From contig JABCZF010000024.1 of NCBI GenBank assembly GCA_013289825.1, positions 1 through 64,000 on the forward strand: a DNA stretch of 64,000 bases, given 5' to 3'. The stretch comes from Acidobacteriota bacterium. GTDB lineage: Bacteria; Acidobacteriota; Terriglobia; Acidiferrales; UBA7541. A program made the position numbers and the translations under genes. Shown piece after piece: positions 27,039 through 35,683 of the stretch. The notes under the pieces were generated by a model. The model ran no database searches. It was not told where the DNA came from and saw only the letters and a list, made by a program, of their open reading frames with translations. How positions within the stretch are numbered: the stretch's first letter is position 1; every line of letters begins with the position of its first letter.

Positions 27039-28580
27039 TCAAACAATGCCAGGACGGCGCCTGCCTACGTTGGTAGCCTGCTCGAAGGCATATCCCAGCT
27101 GCAGCACGCCCCAGTCGTCGTGGTGCCGCCCGACAATCTGAATCCCGATCGGCAACCCACTCTGCGAAAACGCGCAGGGCACGGACATCGCCGGATTCCC
27201 TACCGTGGAAATGTAGTAAGCCGATTTCATCCACGCGATGTAGTTTTCCATCTTGGTCCCCGCGATTTCCGTCGGGTAATGCACGTTCACATCAAAAGGC
27301 AGCACTTGATTCACGGGCAGAACGAAAAATTCGTACTTGCTCATGAACGCGGCCATGCGCTGAAACAGCGCCGTGCGCTTGGCCTCCACTTGCGCTAGAT
27401 ACGGCCCCGTAAGCTTGCGTGCTTCTTGGACGTGCCAGTGAATGTATTCGTTCAGCTGATCGCCGTGCGTCGCAATCAGGTCACCGAAGGCTAGTTCCGT
27501 TGACCAGTGCCGCCAGGCCACGAAGCATTCATTTGCGTCACTGAAATCCGGCTCCGCTTCCTCCACAATGCATCCCAGCGACTCGAACACTTTGCCCTGC
27601 GCCGCGACCGCGCTCTTCACCTCCGGATCGCACGGCAGCCCCAGATCCTTGAACATCGCCACGCGCACGCCCTTGAAACTGCGCTCCAGCGGCCGCCGAA
27701 ACTGCTCCCCGGATTGCTCGATGGAAATCGGCGAATGGTGATCGTATCCGGCGAGCACGCTCAGGAAAAACGCGCAGTCCGTAACATTGCGCGCGACAGG
27801 TCCCGGCACGGAAAGCGTGAACCAGCCCAGGTGTGTAGGTACATTAGGCACGCGCCCAGGCGACGTCCGGATACCCACGACATTGCAAAAGTTTGGCGGA
27901 TTGCGCAGCGAGCCGCCCATGTCGCTGCCATCCGCAAGCGGAACCATGCCGCAAGCCAAGGCCACCACGCCGCCACCGGTGCTGCCCCCGCACGTCTTGG
28001 TCAAGTTGTAGGGATTGCGCGTCGCGCCAAACACAGGATTGAAGGTTTGCGACCCCAGGCCAAACTCCGGCACATTCGTCTTGCCGATCACGATCGCGCC
28101 TGCCGCCTTCTCGCGCTGCACCACGCGGCAATCAAAATCCGGCACAAAATCGCGATGCAGCGGCGAGCCGTACGTGGTGCGAATGCCAGCCGTCTCGTGC
28201 AAATCTTTCACGCCAACCGGCATTCCATGCAGCGGCCCCAACAATTTCCCCTTGGCCAGCGATTCGTCCGCCGCAGCCGCTTCCGCCATCAACTGCTCTT
28301 CCCCAACCAGCGTAACGATCGCGTTGACCTTGGAATTCACGCGACTGATCTGCTGCAGGTGCGTCTGCATCACCTCGCGCGCAGAAAGCTTCTTCTCGCG
28401 GATCAAATTGGCCATATCCACCGCGCGCAGAAAACAGATATCCGCCGGCGGGTCTGGCGCGCTTGCCGAACGTGATTTTGCTTCGATTGGATTGGCTGAA
28501 AAAAGAGGTGTCATCGTCGCCGTTACGGCGGCATTGGCTCCCAACTTCAGTGCTTCACGACGGCTCATCGTGCTTTTCAT
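27039..28580 (-). CDS. Amidase-signature family protein with Tat-like signal
   Basis: A 513-aa amidase. ATG 28580 is preferred over the track start (28616) because GAGGAAAG precedes it; the N-terminus reads MSRREALKLGANAAVT, a Tat-type leader, so the enzyme is probably exported. The Ser-cisSer-Lys triad is recognisable: Lys in GMPVGVKDLHE, cis-Ser in CGGSTGGGVV, nucleophile Ser in DMGGSLRNPPNF. C-terminal PVNQVLPFDV and GLPIGIQIVGR fit the family. It hydrolyses amides; the exact substrate cannot be judged. GGST rather than the usual GGSS is a mild oddity. Confidence 0.9.
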   Translation of the reverse strand: MKSTMSRREALKLGANAAVTATMTPLFSANPIEAKSRSASAPDPPADICFLRAVDMANLIREKKLSAREVMQTHLQQISRVNSKVNAIVTLVGEEQLMAEAAAADESLAKGKLLGPLHGMPVGVKDLHETAGIRTTYGSPLHRDFVPDFDCRVVQREKAAGAIVIGKTNVPEFGLGSQTFNPVFGATRNPYNLTKTCGGSTGGGVVALACGMVPLADGSDMGGSLRNPPNFCNVVGIRTSPGRVPNVPTHLGWFTLSVPGPVARNVTDCAFFLSVLAGYDHHSPISIEQSGEQFRRPLERSFKGVRVAMFKDLGLPCDPEVKSAVAAQGKVFESLGCIVEEAEPDFSDANECFVAWRHWSTELAFGDLIATHGDQLNEYIHWHVQEARKLTGPYLAQVEAKRTALFQRMAAFMSKYEFFVLPVNQVLPFDVNVHYPTEIAGTKMENYIAWMKSAYYISTVGNPAMSVPCAFSQSGLPIGIQIVGRHHDDWGVLQLGYAFEQATNVGRRRPGIV

Positions 28581-28743
28581 TGCTTTCCTCGCGGCGCTGC
28601 CGAGGAACCATATCACTATCTGGGCGATGTCTTATGGCGCGGTCCGGAATCACCCATCATTATGGCGGTCATCGGCCCGCAACGCTACTGGGGAAACACA
28701 GGCACTCGGCTAGCGCCACGGCCTTTTCGGCCGGCACGGCGTC

Positions 28744-28953
28744 ATGCAGTTTGCCGCTGGCGTTGGGAATGTGCGGGAGTTGGATGAGCGTTCGCAGGCG
28801 TGGAGGCCGTGGCGGGCATATGCGGCGATGTATTTGTGGAATGTGGGAGAGCTGACGCATGTGGAGCGAGCAAGGAAGCGCGTGGCGATCGCCGCTAAGA
28901 ACGTGGACGTGCAAAAGCGAGATGTGGGCAGGAGAAGAGAGATTGCTCTTTAG
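28744..28953 (+). pseudogene. C-terminal remnant of an AlkA-like DNA-3-methyladenine glycosylase
   Basis: This short frame ends LDERSQAWRPWRAYAAMYLWN..., the terminal WRPWRAYAAxYLW block typical of AlkA/HhH-GPD DNA glycosylases. The upstream catalytic HhH domain is not present in any frame of the adjacent 160 bp, so only the tail survives, and the frame then runs into non-homologous sequence. It sits in the 370-bp gap between the amidase start and the ExbD-like stop, where nothing else is recognised. Confidence 0.45.
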
Positions 28954-29402
28954 GGTTGGTAGCGTTCCGTGAGGAATGTAACGCTGGTCATACCGGAGTC
29001 ACGAATCCGGTCGAGCACGGCTTTGATGTCGGCATATTTTGCACGGGCGTCGGCGTTGATGTAGAGGTTCTTTTCGGAGCCATTACGCAGAGCCACGCGG
29101 ATGGCGTCTGGCAGGGCTTTTTGGGAAATTTTGATGTTGCGAAAGTAGAGCATCCCGTCGCGGGTGATGATAAGGGTCATTGCGTCCTCGCGGAGCGCGG
29201 CCGGTTTTAGGGTGGCATGCACGGTTATTGGCAGGTCTGCAGCCAGTGAGCGCATTGGACTGTGGGCCGGTAGCAGCAATCCCATCTGCAAGAACAGCAG
29301 GGCGAACATGATGCTGGCGAAGGCCGAGACATCGATGGCGCTGCGCCAAGGAGAGCGGCGCTTCGCTGCGCTGGGACGCCATTGGGGAGTCGTGAAGCGC
29401 AT
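28950..29402 (-). CDS. Orphan ExbD/TolR-like protein
   Basis: A 150-aa protein, one N-terminal helix followed by a periplasmic domain. DVSAFASIMFALLFLQM contains the conserved Asp at the helix start that carries protons in ExbD/TolR; the C-terminal NLYINADARAKYADIKAVLDR and SVTFLTE are the ExbD periplasmic signature. Start 29402 removes 45 non-conserved residues of the track ORF. Usually ExbD works with ExbB and TonB, but neither is nearby, so a partner elsewhere must be assumed. Confidence 0.82.
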   Translation of the reverse strand: MRFTTPQWRPSAAKRRSPWRSAIDVSAFASIMFALLFLQMGLLLPAHSPMRSLAADLPITVHATLKPAALREDAMTLIITRDGMLYFRNIKISQKALPDAIRVALRNGSEKNLYINADARAKYADIKAVLDRIRDSGMTSVTFLTERYQP

Positions 29403-29562
29403 GTGCGGCCGGGAGCTCTCCTCTATTGGACACCGGAGAGGAGCAAAGCGGCTAGAGATAAGACCAAAGCGCAACGGTAGGTTTTCTAAAAACCGGGCCG
29501 GAACCCAGCAGGACAGTCTTGCCGAAATGGGGCGCAATATATGGCCCTACGAAGGGAAGAGG

Positions 29563-30777
29563 TTAGGAGCGGAAGAGGACGGATTCGCGTTGGAACATTT
29601 TTATCGCGATGAAGAGCGCGACGGCGGCGTAGACGCACGTGGACGAGAAGATGATGGCGATTAGATTCCAGTGATAGGTACCGGCGACAAGCTCTTTGCA
29701 GAGAAGGCTGGTGCTGAGAATCGGGATGAGGGACAGCTTGGGAGTCAGCTCAACACCGGGGAGCATGGATGCGATAGCGGGGATGATGACGATAAAGGTC
29801 ATCGGTGTCAGATAGCTCTGGGCCTCTTTATAGGTTTTGGCAAAGAGGGCGATGGTCATGAGGACGGAGGAGAAAAGAACGGCGATTGGAAGAGCCATGA
29901 TGAAGACGGAAATAACTGTTTTGGGACCAAGATGAAGAAGGAAGCCGGCGGCTGCAGCGCGCCCACCCGCCGTTTGTCCGGTGTAGTGACTCAAAACCGA
30001 GAACGAGACGCCCATGGACAGGACAGAAAGAGCGGCGGTGCCAAGAGCGGCCGTCAAGATCAAAAAGAACTTACCTAGAACAAGATGGGTGCGAGAGATG
30101 GGGCTGGAAAGAATGGTCTCCATGGTGCCGCGCTCTTTTTCACCTGCGGTCAGGTCCATGGCGGGGTACATCGCGCCGGTCATGCAGAGAAGTATGACCA
30201 TATAGCCGATGATGCCGCCGAACGCGGCGCCGCTGACTTTTTCGGGCGGGGCGACGTTTTCACGCTTCAATTCGAAAGGCTTCAGCACGCCGACTGGCAG
30301 GTTTTTCGCCGCGAGACGGTCTTTGACTACTGTGTCGCTGTAGTCCTTCAAGTACTTTTCGACTTTGTCAGTGGCAAATTCGGACTTCAGTTCGCCTTCG
30401 TAGTCATAGATGTTGACGGTATCTTGTTTTTGTTGAGCGACGTCGGCCTGAAAACCAGGGGGGATCTCGACGGCGGCGCGAATTTCCTTGTTGATGATCT
30501 GATCTTTCCAGTCGGGTGTTTCGGGAACAATTTCGATTTTCTCGAGTTTCTTTAGGCCTCGAACAACGTCAGGAGAATCTTGGCCGCCGCGGAGCATGAC
30601 TTTGGGGACCTCTTCCTTGGCTTTGCCGACGAGCATGACAGCCAGGGAACCAAAGCCGACGCTGAGAACGGGGAAGAGCAAAAGAGGCACGAGAATTGTG
30701 GAGATGACGGTGCGCCGGTCGCGAATGGCTTCGGTGAGTTCTTTGCGATAGACGATGCCGACGTTGCGCAGGGACAT
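29563..30777 (-). CDS. natB: ABC-2 exporter permease, NatB-like
   Basis: A 404-aa membrane protein: first helix near residue 20-45 (ISTILVPLLLFPVLSVGFGS), a large extracytoplasmic loop (~60-190) and five more helices to the end. DLTAGEKERGTMETILSSPISRTHLVLGKF is the amphipathic/coupling segment diagnostic of NatB/ABC-2 exporters. The start lies 1 bp from the NatA stop. NatAB in Bacillus exports Na+; related pairs export other compounds, so the symbol describes family membership only. Confidence 0.87.
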   Translation of the reverse strand: MSLRNVGIVYRKELTEAIRDRRTVISTILVPLLLFPVLSVGFGSLAVMLVGKAKEEVPKVMLRGGQDSPDVVRGLKKLEKIEIVPETPDWKDQIINKEIRAAVEIPPGFQADVAQQKQDTVNIYDYEGELKSEFATDKVEKYLKDYSDTVVKDRLAAKNLPVGVLKPFELKRENVAPPEKVSGAAFGGIIGYMVILLCMTGAMYPAMDLTAGEKERGTMETILSSPISRTHLVLGKFFLILTAALGTAALSVLSMGVSFSVLSHYTGQTAGGRAAAAGFLLHLGPKTVISVFIMALPIAVLFSSVLMTIALFAKTYKEAQSYLTPMTFIVIIPAIASMLPGVELTPKLSLIPILSTSLLCKELVAGTYHWNLIAIIFSSTCVYAAVALFIAIKMFQRESVLFRS

Positions 30778-30778
30778 A

Positions 30779-31534
30779 TCAGTTTTTCTCCTCGGCGACG
30801 TAGTGGGGTGTGACGACTTTGACGAAGATTTCCTCGAGTTCGTGTTCGGCGTATTTGTCGCGGAGCTGGGCGAGGGTGCCTTCGACGAGGAGTTTGCCGG
30901 ATTGGATGATGCCGATGGTGTCGCAAAGCTTCTCGACTTCGCTCATGATGTGGGTGGAGAAGATAACGGTCTTGCCGTTGTTGCGGCATTCGCGGATGAA
31001 GGACGTGATGGTGCGGGCGGTCATGATGTCGAGGCCGTTGGTGGGCTCATCGAAGATCATGACGGGGGGATCGTGGACGAGAGTGCGGGCGATGGAGGTT
31101 TTCTGCATCATGCCGGTGGAGAGTTTGTCGCAGCGGCGGTCGCGGAAACCGTTCATATCGAGACGATCGAAGATGATGTCGATGCGTTTTTTGAGAGTTG
31201 CTTCGTCGAGGCCGTTGAGGCGGCCGAAATATTCGACAAATTCTTGAGCGGTGAGGCGGCGATAGAGGGCGGTGGCGGTGGAAAGGAAGCCGACGTTGGC
31301 GCGGACTTTTTCGGGGTGCTCGACGACGTCATAGCCGCAGACGGTGGCGGTGCCGTCGGTGGGCTCGAGAATGGTGGCTAGCATGCGGAGCGTGGTGGTT
31401 TTGCCGGCGCCGTTGGCGCCTAGCAGGCCGTAGATTTTGCCGGGTTGGCACTGAAAGCTGACGTTATCGACGGCGCGGATTTCACCGCGCTTCTTGTCCT
31501 GGAAGCGCTTGGACAAGCCACGAGCATCAATCAT
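30779..31534 (-). CDS. natA: ABC exporter ATP-binding protein, NatA-like
   Basis: A 251-aa ATPase with Walker A GANGAGKTT, signature LSTGMMQKTSIARTL, Walker B VMIFDEPTNGLD and switch HIMSEVEKLCD. It is the first gene of a two-gene operon with the NatB-like permease. It is divergent from the HlyD/TolC genes at 31967 and might also power the ATPase-less permease at 34301, but this is speculation. Confidence 0.92.
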   Translation of the reverse strand: MIDARGLSKRFQDKKRGEIRAVDNVSFQCQPGKIYGLLGANGAGKTTTLRMLATILEPTDGTATVCGYDVVEHPEKVRANVGFLSTATALYRRLTAQEFVEYFGRLNGLDEATLKKRIDIIFDRLDMNGFRDRRCDKLSTGMMQKTSIARTLVHDPPVMIFDEPTNGLDIMTARTITSFIRECRNNGKTVIFSTHIMSEVEKLCDTIGIIQSGKLLVEGTLAQLRDKYAEHELEEIFVKVVTPHYVAEEKN

Positions 31535-31966
31535 GGACGGACCCCTCGCCTGCGGCGATCAAAAGACAGTGCAGTAAGGCTTCTGAGTCTACTACGGACG
31601 GGGAAGGGAGAAAATTTCGCTCTCGCGTAAAGCCTGTGGGAGAAGCGATTAGTGACTTGAGACTGGAGCAAAGTACGGCGACCGATTGGGTTGCGATGGC
31701 GAGAGGTATAAGACCGTCACAGGGGAGTCTAGCGGGCCTGGCACGCATCCTGCGGGGTGCGAGGGGCATCTGTATTGAATTGGAGATGAGGCACTTGTTT
31801 GGAACCAAGATGGAGAAAGCGGCTTGGCTATTGTTAGAATGAGACACTTCGGGGCACTCCAGACGTAGGGCCGCAAGCCACGGACAAGATTGAAGAAGGC
31901 AATGCGGCGCTAGCGCTTGTGTGTGTTTCTGGGTGCCTGGTCGGGAACTGTTTGGAATAGGAGAAC
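31535..31966. other. Divergent intergenic region between natA and the HlyD gene
   Basis: This 432-bp gap contains only shadow ORFs. It must carry promoters for both directions but I could not assign -35/-10 pairs confidently. TAGGAGAAC immediately before 31967 is a good ribosome-binding site for the HlyD gene. Confidence 0.4.
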
Positions 31967-33229
31967 ATGGATCGCAGGCTGCGAAACCGGATTGTGATTT
32001 TGCTGCTGCTGGCCGGCGCAGCTGCGCCGCTTTTGGTTTGGCTGAGTGGGAGGAAGCCGGCGGCGAAAATCTCTGCAATGACGCCTACGCGGGAAAACCT
32101 GGTGTCGTCGATCAGCAGCAACGGGAAAGTGGAGCCGATTTCTCCGTATGTGACGAGGGCTATGCTGGATACCTTTGTCGAAAAGATTTACGTAACCGAG
32201 GGGCAGACGGTCAAGAAGGGACAACTCTTGCTGGAGCTGAACGTTAAGGAAGTGGCGGCGCAACTGGCGGATGCGCGCTCAAAACTCTTGCGGGCGCAGG
32301 ACGATTTGCGGGCGGCGAGAGCGGGTGGTAAGGCCGATGAAGCTGCCAAGGTAGCAGGCGATTTGTCGAAAGCCGAGGGGGAGCGCGATCGTTTGCAACG
32401 GAATCATGATTCGCTGGCGAGGCTGGCGGTGGGACAAGCGGCGACGAAAGAGGACCTTGCCGTAAACGATCAGGCGCTGGCCAACGCGAAAGCCGAAGTT
32501 ACGAGATTGCTGGCGGTGAAGCAGGAGTTTGACCGGCAGGCTAGGCTGGGTGCAGAGCGCGGAGAGTTGCAAGTGCAGCAGACTTTGAGCGAGATGGCGG
32601 CGCTCGAAGACAAAGTGAACAACGGCAGAATTGCGGCGCCGGCGGATGGGACGCTGTATTCGCTGCCGGTGAGGGCGGGCGACTACGTGAAATTGGGTGA
32701 TTTGCTGGCGGAGCTGGCGGATTTGCATAAGGTGCGGGTAAGGGCGTTTATTGACGAGCCGGATCTTGGCGGACTGGAAGCGAACGAGCCGGTGATTATC
32801 ACCTGGGATGCCTTGCCGAACAGGAGTTGGATGGGGAAAACGGAGATTATTCCCAAGCAAGTGGTTCCGCATGGAACGCGGAGTGTGGGAGAGCTTTTGT
32901 GCGCGGTAAGTAATGACAAGCTGGAGCTTCTGCCGAACATTAACGTGAATGTGCGCATCAATTCGAAGGAGCGCTTGAATGTGCTGGCGGTGCCGCGAGG
33001 CGCGGTGGCGTCGGAGGGCGCGCACCGGTATGTGTTTGTGGTGAAGAAAAACGAACTGGGCGTTGGCAAATCGCGGCTGGAGAAGCGCGAGATTCTAGTG
33101 GGAATCGCGGACGCCACAAGCTACGAGGTCATGGGCGGATTGCAGGAAGGGGAAATGGTCGCGCTGCCGGGAGATACGGATTTGCATGACGGGATGGCCG
33201 TCCAGGTTGTGAATACGAATGCGGCGTAG
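31967..33229 (+). CDS. HlyD/MacA-type periplasmic adaptor (membrane fusion protein)
   Basis: A 420-aa adaptor. One N-terminal helix (NRIVILLLLAGAAAPLLVWL), then a lipoyl-like half (IYVTEGQTVKKGQLLLELN), a coiled-coil hairpin (~95-220), the second lipoyl half (RIAAPADGTLYSLPVRAGD), beta-barrel and membrane-proximal domains. It would bridge an inner-membrane transporter to a TolC channel. Its stop overlaps the earliest possible TPR start, so the four-gene set HlyD-TPR-permease-TolC is probably one operon. Confidence 0.9.
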   Translation: MDRRLRNRIVILLLLAGAAAPLLVWLSGRKPAAKISAMTPTRENLVSSISSNGKVEPISPYVTRAMLDTFVEKIYVTEGQTVKKGQLLLELNVKEVAAQLADARSKLLRAQDDLRAARAGGKADEAAKVAGDLSKAEGERDRLQRNHDSLARLAVGQAATKEDLAVNDQALANAKAEVTRLLAVKQEFDRQARLGAERGELQVQQTLSEMAALEDKVNNGRIAAPADGTLYSLPVRAGDYVKLGDLLAELADLHKVRVRAFIDEPDLGGLEANEPVIITWDALPNRSWMGKTEIIPKQVVPHGTRSVGELLCAVSNDKLELLPNINVNVRINSKERLNVLAVPRGAVASEGAHRYVFVVKKNELGVGKSRLEKREILVGIADATSYEVMGGLQEGEMVALPGDTDLHDGMAVQVVNTNAA

Positions 33230-33236
33230 ATGGGGG

Positions 33237-34238
33237 ATGGGTATACGCAGGCAGGCAAAATATTGGGTGATGCTGCCCGTGTTGCTGGCGGGAACGGCAA
33301 GTATTTCGGCGACGGTCAAGCAGGGCGAGGCGTTCGAAGCCGGGCGACGGGCTTATGAGAACGGCGATTACGCGAAGGCCGTGCTGGAGTTGCAGGCGGC
33401 GGCGGCGAAGGAGCCGCAGAACGGCGACATACAGTTGCTGCTGACAAAGTCCTATTTGGAATTGCAGGAACGGGATGCGGCCATCACCAGCGCTGAAAAA
33501 GCGGTGGCCATCGATCCCCAGAGTTCGGTGTTTCACGAATGGCTTGGGAGGGCTTACGGCGAGAAGGCGGATCACGCCTCGATGTTTACGGCTCCCGGGC
33601 TAGCGAGGAAGACGCACCGGGAATTTGAGATTGCTGTGCGGCTCGATGAAAAGAATTTTGCGGCGCGGCAGGCGCTGATCGAATTTGATTGTGCCGCTCC
33701 TGGCCTGGTGGGAGGCGGGGAGGAGAAAGCCAAGCCGGAAATCGAGAAGCTGCAGTCCATGGATGAGGCGGAATGGCATTACGCGCTGGGGAATTGCCGG
33801 CGGCAGAAAAAGGATTTCGCGGATGCCGATGCGGAGTTCAAGCTGGCGCTGGAAAGTCATCCGAAGTCAGCGGAACTCATTTTCGACATTGGCGACTACG
33901 CGGTGAGGCGCGGCCAGGCGGAGCGATTGATGGAGATCGCCGATCTTGCGACTAAGGTGGACGCAGCGGACCCGCGTGGCATGTTTTACCGGGCCGTGGG
34001 TTTGATTCTGAAGAACGAAAAGCAGGAAGAAGCCGAGCGGTTGTTGCGGGAATACTTGCAGAAGGCGCCAAAGCGTACTGGTTATCCGCGATACGCAGTG
34101 GCGCACGAGTGGCTGGGCCGCTTGCATGAGAACAAGGGTGAGAAGGAATCGGCGCTAAAGGAATATCAGACGGCGCTGCAGCTGGATCCGAAAAACAAAA
34201 GCGCACGCGAGTCGCTCAAGCGGGTCGAGAAAAATTGA
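33237..34238 (+). CDS. TPR-repeat periplasmic or membrane-anchored protein
   Basis: A 333-aa protein with an N-terminal signal/anchor (YWVMLPVLLAGTASISAT) and about six TPR units (e.g. AGRRAYENGDYAKAVLELQAA, AEWHYALGNCRRQKKDFADA, AVAHEWLGRLHENKGEKESALKEY). TPRs are protein-docking repeats, so it may scaffold the adjacent exporter. ATG 33237, after a G-rich site, is chosen; ATG 33219 inside the HlyD 3' end is an alternative. Confidence 0.82.
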   Translation: MGIRRQAKYWVMLPVLLAGTASISATVKQGEAFEAGRRAYENGDYAKAVLELQAAAAKEPQNGDIQLLLTKSYLELQERDAAITSAEKAVAIDPQSSVFHEWLGRAYGEKADHASMFTAPGLARKTHREFEIAVRLDEKNFAARQALIEFDCAAPGLVGGGEEKAKPEIEKLQSMDEAEWHYALGNCRRQKKDFADADAEFKLALESHPKSAELIFDIGDYAVRRGQAERLMEIADLATKVDAADPRGMFYRAVGLILKNEKQEEAERLLREYLQKAPKRTGYPRYAVAHEWLGRLHENKGEKESALKEYQTALQLDPKNKSARESLKRVEKN

Positions 34239-34300
34239 AGAAGAGCAGGGAAACGCGCTGTTCCCGTTTTCTGCGGCCTGGCGTCGACGAGTAAACCTTC

Positions 34301-35503
34301 ATGATGGATTTGAAAGAAACGCTGTCGGTATCGATTGACGCGCTGCGGGCCAACAAGTTGCGCGCGATGCTGACCTCGCTGGGCGTGATTATTGGAAGCG
34401 CGTCGATCGTGCTGGTGGTTACGGTGGCGCTGACGAGCCGGAAATTTGTCATTTCACAAATTGAAGCAGTGGGGTCGAACCTGGTGTGGGTGGAGCTGGT
34501 GAGAAGTTCGGAGAAGGCTCAGCCGCTGAGTTACGAAATGACCATGGAGGATCTGCGGGCGGTGAAGGACACCATCCCCGAGGTTACGCAAGTGTCCGGA
34601 ATAAGCGACCTGCAATTATCCGTCGTGGCCCAGGGCGTGGTGCGGCCCGTTACGTTGATCGGTGTGACGCCCGGGTACCGGGAGATGCGCCGGCTGCTCA
34701 TCTTGCGCGGGCGTTATCTCGATTCCGTGGACATGGAAATGCGGAGCAAGATGTGCGTGATCACGCCGCAGCTTGCGAAGAGGCTTTTCGGACAAGACAA
34801 TCCGGTGGGGCGCGATTTACACGTGGGTGAGCTCATCTTCACGATCATCGGGGTTTTCAAGGAGCGCGTGGAAACGTTCGGGCTCTCCGACATTCAGGCG
34901 GAATCTGTTCTGATTCCATTCGGATTGATCAAGTACTACACGGGCGTGAATACATTGAAAGTACTGGATGTGCAGGCGGCCACGCCAGAGGACGTGCCGA
35001 GCGTGGAGCGGCAAGTGACGCGGTTGCTGCACAGCCGGCACCCGAGCGCGGCCGAGTATAACGTGCAGACGCTGACGGCGATTCTGAAAGCGGCGAGGGA
35101 TATTTCGCTGGCGTTGACGATTGTGTTGATCGTGATTGCGTTCATCGCGCTGCTCATCAGCGGGGTAGGGATTATGAACATCATGCTTGTGACAGTGACG
35201 GAGCGGACGCGGGAGATCGGGATTCGAAAGGCTATCGGGGCGGCGCGCAAGGAGATCATGTATCAGTTTTTGACGGAAGCGTTTTTGATCAGCGGCGGCG
35301 GAGCGGTCGTGGGGATTTTGATCGGTTTGCTGGTGCCGGTGATCACTCAGCTTTTCTTGCCGGGAAACTTGCGCGTGCCGGTGTCGACCATGAGCGTGGT
35401 GCTGGCGTTTGTGGTGTCGTGTTCGACGGGACTTTTCTTTGGATATTTGCCGGCGAACCAGGCGGCTAAGCTGCAGCCGATTGAGTCGTTGCGGTATGAA
35501 TAA
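34301..35503 (+). CDS. MacB/FtsX-type ABC permease without its own ATPase
   Basis: A 400-aa permease: helix 1 (RAMLTSLGVIIGSASIVLVVTVAL), a large periplasmic MacB_PCD domain (~45-265), then three helices with the signature GVGIMNIMLVTVTERTREIGIRKAIGA and ending QAAKLQPIESLRYE. Full MacB proteins carry an N-terminal ATPase; here that domain is absent and no ATPase gene is on this strand. The context (HlyD and TolC partners) suggests a mechanotransmission efflux pump whose ATPase is encoded elsewhere or borrowed from natA. Confidence 0.9.
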   Translation: MMDLKETLSVSIDALRANKLRAMLTSLGVIIGSASIVLVVTVALTSRKFVISQIEAVGSNLVWVELVRSSEKAQPLSYEMTMEDLRAVKDTIPEVTQVSGISDLQLSVVAQGVVRPVTLIGVTPGYREMRRLLILRGRYLDSVDMEMRSKMCVITPQLAKRLFGQDNPVGRDLHVGELIFTIIGVFKERVETFGLSDIQAESVLIPFGLIKYYTGVNTLKVLDVQAATPEDVPSVERQVTRLLHSRHPSAAEYNVQTLTAILKAARDISLALTIVLIVIAFIALLISGVGIMNIMLVTVTERTREIGIRKAIGAARKEIMYQFLTEAFLISGGGAVVGILIGLLVPVITQLFLPGNLRVPVSTMSVVLAFVVSCSTGLFFGYLPANQAAKLQPIESLRYE

Positions 35504-35683
35504 GGCGGGCTTAAGTCGTGTCCGGCTCATTTCGTGCGAGGGCCTGGGCCGGCCGAGCGGCCGAACTGCCCCGCCCCTGCAGAGTTTTATGACACCAGTG
35601 AAATTTGGGATTTTTTTCGGGACACATTTGAGGAACGAGGCGAGTTTGGGGCGAGGGCGGGCATCGGACCAAGGAGCGGGAGA

